Shown here: positions 20,215 to 29,019 of the stretch, piece by piece
Layout: each line of letters opens with the position of its first letter
How positions within the stretch are numbered: position 1 is the first letter of the stretch
From: Acidovorax sp. 106
GTDB taxonomy: Bacteria > Pseudomonadota > Gammaproteobacteria > Burkholderiales > Burkholderiaceae_C
DNA length: 64,000 bases
Direction: 5' to 3'
Assembly (NCBI RefSeq): GCF_003663825.1
Contig: NZ_RCCC01000001.1
Span: forward strand, 1,682,501-1,746,500
Translations under genes and position numbers: made by a program
The notes under the pieces: model-generated
What the model saw: the letters and a program-made list of their open reading frames with translations, nothing else
Told to the model about the DNA's origin: nothing
Database searches by the model: none

Positions 20215-21576
20215 TCAGGCCGTTTCGTGCAGGGCATCGCCCAGGGCGCTGACCAGGCGGTCGATTTCAGCCTGGGTGCTGATGAAGGGCGGTGCCAGCT
20301 GGATGGTGTCGCCACCGTAGCGCACGTAAAAGCCCTTCTTCCAGCAGTTCATCGCAATTTCATAAGGACGGCGGGCCGGCTCACCCGGCAGCGCGGCAAT
20401 GGTGAAGCCAGCAGCCAGACCAAAGTTGCGGATGTCGGCCACATGCTTGGCGCCCTTGAGGCTGTGCACGGCCTGCTCAAAGTACGGGGCCAGCGCCTTC
20501 ACGCGGCCGATCATGTCTTCCTTTTGCAGGATGTCGAGCGCCGCAATGCCCGCTGCGCACGCCACCGGGTGGGCCGAGTAGGTGTAGCCGTGCGGGAACT
20601 CCAGCATGTACTCGGGGCCGCCTGCGGCCATGAAGGTGTCGTAGATCTCTTTGGTGGCCACCACGCCGCCCAGTGGCTGCGCGCCGTTGGTCACTTGCTT
20701 GGCAAAGTTCAGGATGTCGGGCGTCACGCCAAAAGCCTCGGCACCCGTCCAAGCGCCGCTGCGGCCAAAGCCGCTGATCACTTCGTCAAAAATCAGCAGG
20801 ATATTGTTCTGCGTGCAGATCTCGCGCAGGCGCTGCAGGTAGCCCACGGGCGGGATCACCACACCGGCAGAGCCCGAGAAGGGCTCGACGATCACGGCGG
20901 CGATGTTCGATGCGTCGTGCAGCGCGATCACTTCCAGCAAGCGGTCGGCCAGCTCTTTGCCCGTGGGCGGCATGCCCTTGTGGAACGAGCCTGCGGGCGG
21001 CTGGGTGTGGGGCAGGTGGTCGGCCTCAATGCCTTGGCCAAACAGCTTGCGGTTGGCCACGATGCCGCCTACCGAGATGCCGCCAAAGTTCACGCCGTGG
21101 TAGCCCTTTTCGCGGCCGATCAGGCGCGTTTTGCTGGCCTGGCCCTTAGCGCGCCAGTAAGCGCGTGCCATCTTGAGCGAAGTGTCGGCCGACTCGGAGC
21201 CTGAGCCGGTGAAGAACACGTAGTCGAGGCCCGCAGGCGTGAGTTCTTTGACGCGGTTGGCCAGCTCGAAAGACAGCGGGTGGCCAAACTGGAAGGCGGG
21301 GGCGTAGTCCAGCTTCATCGCCTGCTTGCCGATGGCCTCGGCGATCTCGCGGCGGCCGTGGCCCAAGCCCGCGCACCACAGGCCCGAGAGGCCGTCAAAA
21401 ATCTTGCGACCTTCGGAGTCGGTGTAGTAGGCGCCGCTGCCCTCCACGATCATGCGCGGATTGGCCTTGAACTGGCGGTTGGCTGTGTAGGGCATCCAGT
21501 GGGCGTCCAGCCACTCGGCGTCCATGCGGGGGCCTTCGGCACCGGCGGCGGGTTTTTCGATGTTGACGAAGCTCAT
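20215..21576 (-). CDS. Omega-amino acid--pyruvate aminotransferase (class III)
   Basis: A 453-residue class-III PLP aminotransferase, closest in style to beta-alanine--pyruvate transaminases. N-terminal WMPYTANRQFKANPRMI, the PLP-phosphate segment FFTGSGSESADTSLKMA, IFDEVISGFGR, and the Schiff-base Lys in NFAKQVTNGAQPLGG are all visible. It would convert beta-alanine and pyruvate to malonate semialdehyde and alanine. mmsA, two genes downstream, would take the semialdehyde to acetyl-CoA. A LysR gene is divergent 128 bases away. Confidence 0.9.
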   Translation of the reverse strand: MSFVNIEKPAAGAEGPRMDAEWLDAHWMPYTANRQFKANPRMIVEGSGAYYTDSEGRKIFDGLSGLWCAGLGHGRREIAEAIGKQAMKLDYAPAFQFGHPLSFELANRVKELTPAGLDYVFFTGSGSESADTSLKMARAYWRAKGQASKTRLIGREKGYHGVNFGGISVGGIVANRKLFGQGIEADHLPHTQPPAGSFHKGMPPTGKELADRLLEVIALHDASNIAAVIVEPFSGSAGVVIPPVGYLQRLREICTQNNILLIFDEVISGFGRSGAWTGAEAFGVTPDILNFAKQVTNGAQPLGGVVATKEIYDTFMAAGGPEYMLEFPHGYTYSAHPVACAAGIAALDILQKEDMIGRVKALAPYFEQAVHSLKGAKHVADIRNFGLAAGFTIAALPGEPARRPYEIAMNCWKKGFYVRYGGDTIQLAPPFISTQAEIDRLVSALGDALHETA

Positions 21577-21704
21577 GGGGTTCTCCAGTGCAAGGGCGGC
21601 GAAAAATGGCGGACGACCCCAGCGTCTGGGGCTTGATATGGGGCATTGTTGCTGGGGGTGTTAATCTCTCAAATAGTCAAATATCAATGTTTACTTGAGC
21701 GTTT

Positions 21705-22667
21705 ATGCAAGTAAAAACCTCCCCAGACGCCCCCCACATCCGCACAGCCAAGCACCGAGCCCTGCTGGGCCAGCTCAGTGACATGGACTTGCGCCTGCTG
21801 CAGGTGTTTAAAAGCGTGGTGGAGTGCGGCGGCATGTCGGCTGCCGAGCTGGAATTGAACATCGGCACCAGCACCGTGAGCCGCCACATGAAGGACCTGG
21901 AAACCCGCCTGGGCCTCACCTTGTGCCGCCGGGGGCGTGCGGGGTTCGCCCTTACGGCCGAGGGGCAGCGGGTGTATGACGAAACCTTGCGCCTGCTCAG
22001 TGCAGTAGATGCTTTTCGCAGCAGCATCGACGACATCCACTCGCGCATGGGCGGGCAACTGGCCGTAGCCGTATTCGACAAAACCGCCAGCAACCCTGCC
22101 GCCCGCATCAGTGAGGCCATCGCCGCTTTCGCGCAGCAGGCGCCCGACGTCAACTTGCAGTTGCATGTGGGATCCATCAACGCCATCGAGCGCGGCGTGA
22201 TGGACGGCAGCTACCACGTGGGCATCATCCCCGCCCACCGCAGCTCGCAGAGCCTGATCTACACCGATCTGTTCACTGAAACCATGCTGCTGTACTGCGG
22301 CATCGGGCACCCATTGTTTGGCGCGCAGCGCCCCACGCTGGACTGGGAAAGTGTGCGCCACCACCCGTTTGCCGGACTGGGCTACCACTCGCCCAACATG
22401 GAGCTGAGCCACCGTGCTGAACTCACCCGGGCTGCCACGGGGTTCGACCAGGAGTCGATTGCCACGCTGATCCTGTCGGGGCGGTTTCTGGGCTTTTTGC
22501 CTGACCACTACGCAGAAGCCTTTGAGCGCGCGGGCCGCATGCAGGCGGTGCAACCCGACCAGTTTCACTACGAGTGCAAGTTCGTGAGCCTGGTGCGCCG
22601 CTCACCCGCCCCATCGCGGGCCACCCAGGCGTTTCAGGGTTGTCTAGCGCGGGCCCACTTGCCTTGA
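21705..22667 (+). CDS. LysR-family transcriptional regulator of the divergent aminotransferase operon
   Basis: A 320-residue LysR protein. The N-terminal winged HTH begins near residue 26 (MDLRLLQVFKSVVECGGMSAAELELNIGTS) and the effector-binding domain follows (QLAVAVFDKTASNPAAR). It diverges from the omega-aminotransferase gene with a 128-base promoter region, the usual layout for LysR control of a neighbouring catabolic operon. The inducer is not known; beta-alanine or a related amino acid is the inference. A/T-rich sequence (CTCAAATAGTCAAATATCAATG) around 21668-21690 could hold the binding site. Confidence 0.88.
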   Translation: MQVKTSPDAPHIRTAKHRALLGQLSDMDLRLLQVFKSVVECGGMSAAELELNIGTSTVSRHMKDLETRLGLTLCRRGRAGFALTAEGQRVYDETLRLLSAVDAFRSSIDDIHSRMGGQLAVAVFDKTASNPAARISEAIAAFAQQAPDVNLQLHVGSINAIERGVMDGSYHVGIIPAHRSSQSLIYTDLFTETMLLYCGIGHPLFGAQRPTLDWESVRHHPFAGLGYHSPNMELSHRAELTRAATGFDQESIATLILSGRFLGFLPDHYAEAFERAGRMQAVQPDQFHYECKFVSLVRRSPAPSRATQAFQGCLARAHLP

Positions 22668-22720
22668 CGCGGCAGGCGTCCGACAATCCTCCCAATTGCA
22701 ACATTTTGTGAGGCCTTTTT

Positions 22721-23023
22721 ATGGCAAGCCTTTCCTCCATTGGCAACTCTGGCCTGCAAGCGGCCCAGTTGAGGTTGGATACATCGGCCCACAACGTGGC
22801 CAACCTCAACACCCCCGGCTTTCGCCGCCAAGTGGTCGAGCAAACAGAAGCCCCCGGCAGCAACGGGGTGCAAGCCAGCGTGCAACGTGATGGACAAGTG
22901 GGCTCGGCGCTCGAAAAAGACGTGGTGGAGCAGATGTCCGCCACGTACGCCTTCAAAGCCAATGTGCAGGTGATCAAGACCAATGACCAGATGATGGGCG
23001 CCTTGCTCAACACCAAGGCATAG
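22721..23023 (+). CDS. Orphan mini flagellar-rod-like protein
   Basis: A 100-residue protein that looks like a FlgC/FlgG-type rod protein reduced to its two ends. The N-terminal half has the rod-family signature (SAHNVANLNTPGFRRQVVEQ), and the C-terminal half resembles the conserved rod C-terminal helix (MSATYAFKANVQVIKTNDQMMGALL). The core between them is missing. GTGAGG lies seven bases before the ATG. No flagellar gene is nearby, and it has its own terminator. It may be a degenerate rod paralogue or a small adapted protein; its function is unknown. Confidence 0.75.
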   Translation: MASLSSIGNSGLQAAQLRLDTSAHNVANLNTPGFRRQVVEQTEAPGSNGVQASVQRDGQVGSALEKDVVEQMSATYAFKANVQVIKTNDQMMGALLNTKA

Positions 23024-23073
23024 GCGCATACACGCATACGCACCCGCGCCAAAAACCTTCTAACGTCCAAAAC

Positions 23074-23109
23074 AAAGGGGCTCCATCTTTGCAGATGGAA
23101 CCCCTTTTT
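23074..23109. terminator. Strong terminator between convergent genes
   Basis: AAAGGGGCTCCATCT (23074-23088) pairs with AGATGGAACCCCTTT (23093-23107) with one mismatch and a 4-base TTGC loop. A T-run follows on the plus strand, and the minus side also has CTTTGTT. It can serve both the mini rod gene and the convergent gene starting at 24090. Confidence 0.9.
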
Positions 23110-23133
23110 GCTTGGTCCGCAGCGCTGGCCAGC

Positions 23134-24090
23134 CTAATTCAACTCGCCGTATTGGGTGCTGCTCAGGTCTGGGCTGGGCGCGTCGGAGCCGGGCATTTCG
23201 GTGTCAGCAAACCCTGTGGAACTGGACGGTGGCAGCAAAGGCCCAGAGCGCACGGGAACCCCAGGGCGGGCCGCTGCCGCCGGGGCTGCGGTGGGGCTGC
23301 TGGCAGCATCGGCCAGTGCACGTTTGAAAGCGGCCACTTCGTCGGCCTCGATGGGCTCATAGCGCGACGCCGTGGCACGGGCCAATGGTGCAGGGCCGGT
23401 GTTGGACGCGGGGAGCAACGGTGCGGGCGCTGTGGCACCAGTGGAGGGACGCGCCGCAGCAGTGGGCGTGGCCGGGAACCGCGCCGCAGGCTCGGCAGGG
23501 AACAGCAGCGAAGAAGACGATGCGGGGACTGGCGCGGGTGCAGAAACTGGCACCGGGGCCGGAGCAGGCTTGCGCGCCAAGTTGGGAGCAGACAAAGAGC
23601 CCTGCTGCTGGGTAGGCGTGATGCCTTTTTGGGGCAGTCCCACCGCCACATGGTCATTGATACGCCAGTACACCGCTGTCACCACGATGTCGTAGCGGGT
23701 TTTGGCCGTCTGGGCGATCAAGGCTTCGATTTCGCTCAGACGGGTGGTCTCGCCACCGTACTCGCGGGCCAAATCCATCATCACCAGGAACTGGCGGCCT
23801 CGCTGGTCCAGCGACAACACCTTGAACTTGTAGCTGGCCGACAAAACACCTGCGCGCACCATGGCATCGCGCACCACGGTGTAGAGCAGCTCGCGCCGCT
23901 CCATGCGCTCATTTTTGCGATTGGCTGCGTGCTCGGGGGGGTTGGGTTCCAAAAGCGGCTGTCCTGGTCGCCCAGGCGCCAGAGGCACAGTGGCATCGGC
24001 ATTCATCAGCCCGGAGGGCTCTGCCCCGCCGCTGCGGGGCTTGGCCTTGGGCGGTGCAGGTTTGCGACTGAACCAACTGAACAGAGACAT
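23134..24090 (-). CDS. Hypothetical protein with Pro/Ala-rich tail
   Basis: A 318-residue protein I do not recognise. Residues about 60-150 form a folded-looking segment (RELLYTVVRDAMVRAGVLSA, YKFKVLSLDQRGRQFLVMMD, YDIVVTAVYWRIN). The N-terminal 50 residues are basic and Pro-rich; the C-terminal half is low-complexity Ala/Pro/Ser. There is no signal peptide or membrane segment. It lies downstream of the cNMP-binding gene on the same strand with an 11-bp inverted repeat between them. The function is unknown. Confidence 0.7.
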   Translation of the reverse strand: MSLFSWFSRKPAPPKAKPRSGGAEPSGLMNADATVPLAPGRPGQPLLEPNPPEHAANRKNERMERRELLYTVVRDAMVRAGVLSASYKFKVLSLDQRGRQFLVMMDLAREYGGETTRLSEIEALIAQTAKTRYDIVVTAVYWRINDHVAVGLPQKGITPTQQQGSLSAPNLARKPAPAPVPVSAPAPVPASSSSLLFPAEPAARFPATPTAAARPSTGATAPAPLLPASNTGPAPLARATASRYEPIEADEVAAFKRALADAASSPTAAPAAAARPGVPVRSGPLLPPSSSTGFADTEMPGSDAPSPDLSSTQYGELN

Positions 24091-24145
24091 GGCTTGCTTT
24101 CTTCGGAAGGGCGCCCGTAATAAATCCGAATTGAGTGTAACGTGG

Positions 24146-24191
24146 TGTTTGGGTGCCCAAGGTGCGTAGTGCCCGCAGGCGCACCCAAACA
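24146..24191. promoter_or_regulatory. Perfect 11-bp inverted repeat upstream of the Pro/Ala-rich gene
   Basis: TGTTTGGGTGC (24146-24156) is exactly complementary to GCACCCAAACA (24181-24191), with a 24-base loop. It begins ten bases after the cNMP gene stop on the minus strand and lies 55 bases before the next gene. No T-run follows, so it is either a weak terminator or a regulator-binding site. Confidence 0.5.
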
Positions 24192-24201
24192 GTGCGCAGT
24201 G

Positions 24202-24693
24202 TCAGGTGGCCGCAACGCGGCGTTTGCGGTTGCCCAGCCGCTTGGCCAGCACCGAGCCCACCGCCATGGTCAACGCCAAGGCCACGGCTGGCTGGCGGTT
24301 GGCCAACTCTGTAAAGCGCATGGCATGCAAAGCCCAGAGCTTGCAAGGAACACTGGTCTGCACCGTGGCAGAGCGCGGGCGGTGCGAGAAAAAAGCGCCT
24401 TCACCCACCACCGAGCCTGGGCCCACAACGGCCAGGCGCAAACGCTCTTTTTCGTCTTGGTAGTGCACGCTCAGGTTGCCGCTCTCGACCAGATACAGGG
24501 TACGGTCTGCGGTGCCCTGGGTGAACACGGTGTGGCCCGCCGGAAACACCATGGACTGCAAATAAGGTGCGATAGCTTCCCACTGCGTTGGCGATAAAGG
24601 GTTGGTCATGGCGTCGTCTGCATTGGCCTGGGCAATGGCATCAATGAGACCGCGAAGGTCAACTCGGGGGGCTGTGGGCGTTATGGCATTCAT
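24202..24693 (-). CDS. Cyclic nucleotide-binding domain protein without DNA-binding domain
   Basis: A 163-residue protein consisting of a single Crp-type cNMP-binding beta-roll. The phosphate-binding cassette reads VVGEGAFFSHRPRSATVQTS, close to the GE..(x)RAATV pattern of true cNMP binders but with Ser for the first Ala. FPAGHTVFTQGTADRTLYLVESG matches the N-terminal roll. After the domain a helix and a basic tail (KRLGNRKRRVAAT) follow; no HTH is present. The ATG at 24693 starts it. It lies downstream of mnmE. It may act as a sensor through protein contacts; its partner is unknown. Confidence 0.8.
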   Translation of the reverse strand: MNAITPTAPRVDLRGLIDAIAQANADDAMTNPLSPTQWEAIAPYLQSMVFPAGHTVFTQGTADRTLYLVESGNLSVHYQDEKERLRLAVVGPGSVVGEGAFFSHRPRSATVQTSVPCKLWALHAMRFTELANRQPAVALALTMAVGSVLAKRLGNRKRRVAAT

Positions 24694-24778
24694 GATGATG
24701 CGGAAAGTACCTGCGTTACAGCATGGACACAAGCGATGCTTACGTCCGTTTACAACAAAGAGCGCCCCGCACGCAGCG

Positions 24779-26218
24779 TCACTTGCCGATGCAGAAGCTC
24801 GAAAAAATTACACCCAACAGATCGTCGGACGAAAACTCGCCAGTGATGGCGCCCAAGGCGTTTTGCGCCAATCTCAATTCCTCGGCCAGTAGATCCAGCG
24901 CAGGCGAGGCAATGAGCAATTGGGCCGATGCCTGCTCCAGGTGGCCTTGCACCTGCGCCAAAGCCTGCACATGGCGTGCTCGCGCAATGTAAATGCCTTC
25001 AGGAGCCGACTGCCAACCAGCCACGTCCAGCAGTATCCGACGCAATGCGTCCAGACCATCACCCGTACGCGCAGAAATCCTTACCGAGCGTCGGCTCGCT
25101 TCGTTCGGTTCATTCGATTTGGCAGCGGCTTCGGTGCCCAGGCTGGCGCAGTCGGTTTTGTTCCAAACATCGATCACCGGAACGGAGGCCGGGATTTTAT
25201 GCTGCATGGAGTCCGCCACCGCAGCATCGGCTGCGCAGTACTCCAGCAAGTGGGCGCGCGACAGGTCGTGCAAAAACAGCACGGCGTCTGCACCCTCGAT
25301 CTCGGTCCAGGCACGCGCAATGCCGATGCGCTCGACTTCATCGTCACTGTCGCGCAGGCCCGCGGTGTCGATGACGTGCAGCGGCACCCCTTCGATCTGG
25401 ATGGTTTGCTGCACCTTGTCGCGAGTGGTGCCTGCAATCGGCGTGACGATGGCCAACTCTGCCCCTGCCAGGGCGTTGAGTAGCGAACTCTTGCCCGCAT
25501 TGGGCTGGCCAGCAATGACCACCTTGATGCCCTCGCGCAGCAGAGCCCCCTGCTGCGCACGCTGGCGCACCTGGGCCAGCGTGGCCTGCAGGCGTTGGAG
25601 TTGGCCGCGTGCATCGGCTTTCTCCAGAAAATCAATGTCCTCTTCCGGAAAATCCAGCGTGGCTTCCACCAGCATGCGCAGGTGGATCAGCGCATCGCGC
25701 AGCGCATGGATTTCTTGCGAGAACGCCCCCGTCAACGACCGGCTGGCACTGCGCGCTGCCGCTTCGGTGCTGGCATCGATCAGGTCGGCGATCGCCTCGG
25801 CCTGGGCCAGATCGATCTTGTCGTTGAGGAAAGCGCGCTCTGTGAACTCGCCAGGCTGGGCAACACGCAAACCAGGGAGCACGGCACCAGCGTGCGCTGC
25901 GGGTGCCTGGGCCGCCTGCAAGCAACGCGCCAGCAGCAATTGCAGCACCACGGGGCCGCCATGGGCCTGCAGCTCCAGCACGTCTTCGCCGGTGTAGGAG
26001 TGGGGCGCAGGAAAGTACAGCGCCAACCCTTGGTCAATGGCCTGGCCCTGCGCATCCCGAAAAGGCAGGTAGGTGGCCTCGCGCGGACGAAGCTCCCGCC
26101 CGCACAGCGCCTGCACCAACGGCGCCAATCCTTTGCCCGAGACTCGGACGATACCCACAGCCCCCCGGCCGGGAGCAGTGGCAATGGCAACGATGGGGTC
26201 AACGTGACGGGCAAGCAT
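24779..26218 (-). CDS. mnmE: tRNA uridine-5-carboxymethylaminomethyl(34) synthesis GTPase MnmE
   Basis: A 479-residue GTPase that with MnmG modifies the wobble uridine of several tRNAs. The N-terminal tetrahydrofolate-binding domain ([19 protein letters not shown]), the helical domain, the G1 loop [14 protein letters not shown] near residue 236, the switch TTRD and the G4 NKTD are visible. The protein ends in the family-specific C-terminal FCIGK. The start at ATG 26218 ([13 protein letters not shown]) fits the family; the longer open frame runs back into yidC's terminator. A cNMP-binding gene lies 85 bases downstream. Confidence 0.95.
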   Translation of the reverse strand: MLARHVDPIVAIATAPGRGAVGIVRVSGKGLAPLVQALCGRELRPREATYLPFRDAQGQAIDQGLALYFPAPHSYTGEDVLELQAHGGPVVLQLLLARCLQAAQAPAAHAGAVLPGLRVAQPGEFTERAFLNDKIDLAQAEAIADLIDASTEAAARSASRSLTGAFSQEIHALRDALIHLRMLVEATLDFPEEDIDFLEKADARGQLQRLQATLAQVRQRAQQGALLREGIKVVIAGQPNAGKSSLLNALAGAELAIVTPIAGTTRDKVQQTIQIEGVPLHVIDTAGLRDSDDEVERIGIARAWTEIEGADAVLFLHDLSRAHLLEYCAADAAVADSMQHKIPASVPVIDVWNKTDCASLGTEAAAKSNEPNEASRRSVRISARTGDGLDALRRILLDVAGWQSAPEGIYIARARHVQALAQVQGHLEQASAQLLIASPALDLLAEELRLAQNALGAITGEFSSDDLLGVIFSSFCIGK

Positions 26219-26277
26219 GGTGAGGCACTTTACACAAGGCAAGGCCATGCCAGCGAGGGGCGGCACACCTTGCAAGA

Positions 26278-26303
26278 ATGAAAAAGGCCGCTTGCGCGGC
26301 CTT
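26278..26303 (-). terminator. Rho-independent terminator of the rpmH-rnpA-yidD-yidC operon
   Basis: AAGGCCGC (26284-26291) pairs with GCGGCCTT (26296-26303) over a TTGC loop. On the minus strand it is followed by TTTC and a short T/C stretch. It lies 37 bases past the yidC stop and 60 bases before mnmE, separating the two units. Confidence 0.85.
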
Positions 26304-26339
26304 GGAGGGTTTGAGAATGGCTTCTCAGGATCACAAAGT

Positions 26340-28043
26340 TCACTTGAACTTCGGCAGATTGAACTGTGGTGGAACGCCCATGCGGGTGTTGATGATCCAC
26401 TGCTGTGCAATCGACAGGATGTTGTTCGTCAGCCAGTACAGCACCAGACCGGCGGGGAAGAAGAAGAACATCACGCTGAAGATCAGCGGCATGAACCACA
26501 TCATCTTGGCTTGCATCGGGTCTGGTGGTGCGGGGTTCAGTGCGGTTTGCAGCAAGGAACTGACCGTCATCAGCAAAGGCAGGATGAAGAACGGGTCTGG
26601 CGCCGACAGGTCGCGGATCCAGCCGATCCAGGGCGCGTTGCGCATTTCCACGCTGGACAGCAGCACCCAGTACAAGGCGATGAACACCGGAATCTGGATC
26701 ATGATCGGGAAGCAGCCCCCCATGGGGTTGACCTTCTCTTCGCGGTAGATGCGCATCATCTCTTGCTGCATCTGCTGCGGCTTGTCCTTCAGGCGCTCGC
26801 GCAACTCCATGATCTTGGGGTTGATAGCCTTCATCTTGGCCATGCTGGCGTAGGCCTTGGCATTGAGCCAATAGAACGCAATCTTGAGCAGCAGCACCAG
26901 TGCCACGATGGACCAGCCCCAGTTGTTCAACAGCGTATGCAGCTGGTCCAGCAGCCAGTACAGGGGCTTGGACAGGATGGCCAGCATGCCGTAGTCCTTG
27001 ACCAGCTCCAGACCGGGTGCCAACTCCTTGAGCATGGTTTCGACCTGAGGGCCAGCAAACAGGCGCGCATCCACCGACTTGCTGGTGCCTGGCTCCAGAC
27101 TGCCCAGCGAGGCGATCATGCCTACCGAGTACAGGTTGTCACTCACCTTGCGGGTGAACAGATCGCGCTGAACGCCGTCGGCCACCAGCCAGGCGCTGGC
27201 AAAGTAGTGCTGCACCATGGCCACATAGCCATTGGTGGACTCCTTGGGGATGTCGGCCTTGCCGTTCTCAATTTCCTTGAACTCGATCTTCTGGTACTTC
27301 TTGGCCTCGGTGTACACCGCAGGGCCTGTGAAGGTCGAGTAGAACGAGGACTCTCCTGGCGGCTTGTTACCGTCACGCACCAACTGCAGGTACAGCTGAG
27401 GCGACACGGCGGTGCTGCCTGCGTTCACGACTTCGTGCTTGACGGCAATGTCGTAGGCGCCGCGCTTGAGCGTCCAGGTCTTGATCAGCTTGACGCCGCC
27501 TTGCTCTGGCGACTCGAAGCGGATGCTCAATTCATTCTCGCCATCCTTGAGCGCACGCGGGCCGGGCACAACCGTCATCACGGTCTTGTGCGTGGGGTAG
27601 CTGCCGCCAATCAGGCCGGTTTGTGCGGCATAGACCCGTTGCGTGCTCTCATCGAACAGCACAAAGTTTTTGGTCTTGTCGGCCATGTCCGCGTGCTTGA
27701 GCAACTCGGCGTGCACGAGCGAGCCGCCTTCGCCGTCAAACGTCAGTCGATAGACGTCGGTGGTGACTTCGATTTTCTCGCGCGCCACGGAGGTTGCCGG
27801 AGCAGGCGTTCCGGGCACAGCAGAAGCCCCGATGGAGGCAACGGCTGGCGCGGTAGAGCCAGGCACGCTGGCAACCCCGGCTTTGGGTGCCGATGCGCCA
27901 GCCGCTGGGGCCGCAGCGCCCACGGCCGCTGGCGACGGGAAAAATGTGGCCTTGTTGCCGTTGTGCACTTGCCACTTGTCCCACAGCAAAACCATGGAAA
28001 AGCCAAAAATCACCCACAGGATGGTGCGGCGAATGTCGTTCAT
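26340..28043 (-). CDS. yidC: Membrane protein insertase YidC
   Basis: A 567-residue Gram-negative YidC, which inserts and folds inner-membrane proteins alone or with SecYEG. The N-terminal membrane segment ([14 protein letters not shown], residues about 8-22) is followed by an Ala/Pro linker and the large periplasmic beta-domain. The conserved C-terminal membrane region starts near residue 345 and includes the cytoplasmic hairpin ([19 protein letters not shown]) and the helix [16 protein letters not shown]. Its start overlaps the yidD stop by four bases (ATGA), so translation is probably coupled. Confidence 0.97.
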   Translation of the reverse strand: MNDIRRTILWVIFGFSMVLLWDKWQVHNGNKATFFPSPAAVGAAAPAAGASAPKAGVASVPGSTAPAVASIGASAVPGTPAPATSVAREKIEVTTDVYRLTFDGEGGSLVHAELLKHADMADKTKNFVLFDESTQRVYAAQTGLIGGSYPTHKTVMTVVPGPRALKDGENELSIRFESPEQGGVKLIKTWTLKRGAYDIAVKHEVVNAGSTAVSPQLYLQLVRDGNKPPGESSFYSTFTGPAVYTEAKKYQKIEFKEIENGKADIPKESTNGYVAMVQHYFASAWLVADGVQRDLFTRKVSDNLYSVGMIASLGSLEPGTSKSVDARLFAGPQVETMLKELAPGLELVKDYGMLAILSKPLYWLLDQLHTLLNNWGWSIVALVLLLKIAFYWLNAKAYASMAKMKAINPKIMELRERLKDKPQQMQQEMMRIYREEKVNPMGGCFPIMIQIPVFIALYWVLLSSVEMRNAPWIGWIRDLSAPDPFFILPLLMTVSSLLQTALNPAPPDPMQAKMMWFMPLIFSVMFFFFPAGLVLYWLTNNILSIAQQWIINTRMGVPPQFNLPKFK

Positions 28044-28333
28044 GAAGACTTCTTTGGTGAGGATGGTTGGGTGTTGGAAGGGTTCAGTCGCGAGAACAAC
28101 CGCAAGCTGCGCGGCAATTCCTGCGGCACCGGATCATGCCCCCCGTCACACCAGGGGTGGCAGCGTACCAGCCTGCGCACTGTGAGATAACTCCCCACGG
28201 CAGCGCCATGCTGTTCCAGGGCCTGAAGAGAATACGCGGAGCAGGTGGGCTCAAAACGGCAGGCCGATCCCAGCCAGGGGCTGAGTATCAACCGATAGCC
28301 TTTGACCACACCGATCAGCAGGGCTCGCATCAT
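28040..28333 (-). CDS. yidD: Membrane protein insertion efficiency factor YidD
   Basis: A 97-residue YidD with the three conserved cysteines and the family core (YRLILSPWLGSACRFEPTCS, then YLTVRRLVRCHPWCDGGHDPVP). It is a small amphipathic protein at the inner membrane that aids insertion near YidC. It overlaps rnpA upstream and yidC downstream by four bases each, the usual coupled layout. Confidence 0.95.
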   Translation of the reverse strand: MMRALLIGVVKGYRLILSPWLGSACRFEPTCSAYSLQALEQHGAAVGSYLTVRRLVRCHPWCDGGHDPVPQELPRSLRLFSRLNPSNTQPSSPKKSS

Positions 28334-28821
28334 GGCGCAGCCTCTGGGGCCACAACCGCAGGCCCGGCCTTGGCACCTGCGCTGGCTGGGCGCTTGGTGG
28401 CCTGCCCAAACAGTTGCAGCAGTTCGGCGCGCACGGCCTGCTTGAGCTGATCCGAGGTAGCGCTCACAAACTGCTTTCGATCAAACGCCGTGCGCAAGCG
28501 CACCACATGGGCAGCCTGCGGCATTTGCGCCTCAAACGTAGCGCCCACGGCGTATATCTGGCGCTTGATGGTGTTGCGCGTGACGGCACGGCGGGCCCAA
28601 CGCTTGGGCACCATGGCCCCCAGCCACACATCAGGCACGACAAACAGGGCCTGCGGCCCTTGCTCAGAAAGCGAGAGACCGGGCCCTGAAAGTGACGTGG
28701 ACGCTGCTGGCGAACTGCCTGCCGTGAGTACCAAGCGGTGCAACGCAAAATGCGCTGTGCGAGAGACAGTGCCCCCCGCCATGGCGGCCTGGAACTGCGG
28801 ACGGGTTTTTAGCCGTTGCAT
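28330..28821 (-). CDS. rnpA: Ribonuclease P protein component
   Basis: A 163-residue RnpA, the protein subunit that binds the RNase P RNA and helps process tRNA 5' ends. The RNR-type motif is present as KRWARRAVTRNTIKRQIYAV. The family is usually about 115-130 residues; this one has a central Ser/Gly-rich insertion (about residues 33-60) and an Ala/Lys-rich C-terminal tail. It follows rpmH and overlaps yidD. Confidence 0.93.
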   Translation of the reverse strand: MQRLKTRPQFQAAMAGGTVSRTAHFALHRLVLTAGSSPAASTSLSGPGLSLSEQGPQALFVVPDVWLGAMVPKRWARRAVTRNTIKRQIYAVGATFEAQMPQAAHVVRLRTAFDRKQFVSATSDQLKQAVRAELLQLFGQATKRPASAGAKAGPAVVAPEAAP

Positions 28822-28884
28822 GCGCGCACCCCGTTGAGGACCTGACGGTACAAACCGGGGAGCAGGCCGGTGGGTGGTTTGGCC

Positions 28885-29019
28885 TTAGACGGCCAGGCGC
28901 TTGCGGCCCTTGGCGCGGCGTGCGTTGATCACAGCACGGCCACCGCGGGTCTTCATGCGAACGAGGAAGCCGTGGGTGCGGGCGCGGCGGGTCTTGGAAG
29001 GTTGGTAAGTACGTTTCAT
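28885..29019 (-). CDS. rpmH: 50S ribosomal protein L34
   Basis: A 44-residue L34, too short for a usual ORF cutoff. It reads [20 protein letters not shown] and continues through [20 protein letters not shown] to RLAV. It is the first gene of the rpmH-rnpA-yidD-yidC operon and diverges from dnaA. Confidence 0.98.
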   Translation of the reverse strand: MKRTYQPSKTRRARTHGFLVRMKTRGGRAVINARRAKGRKRLAV

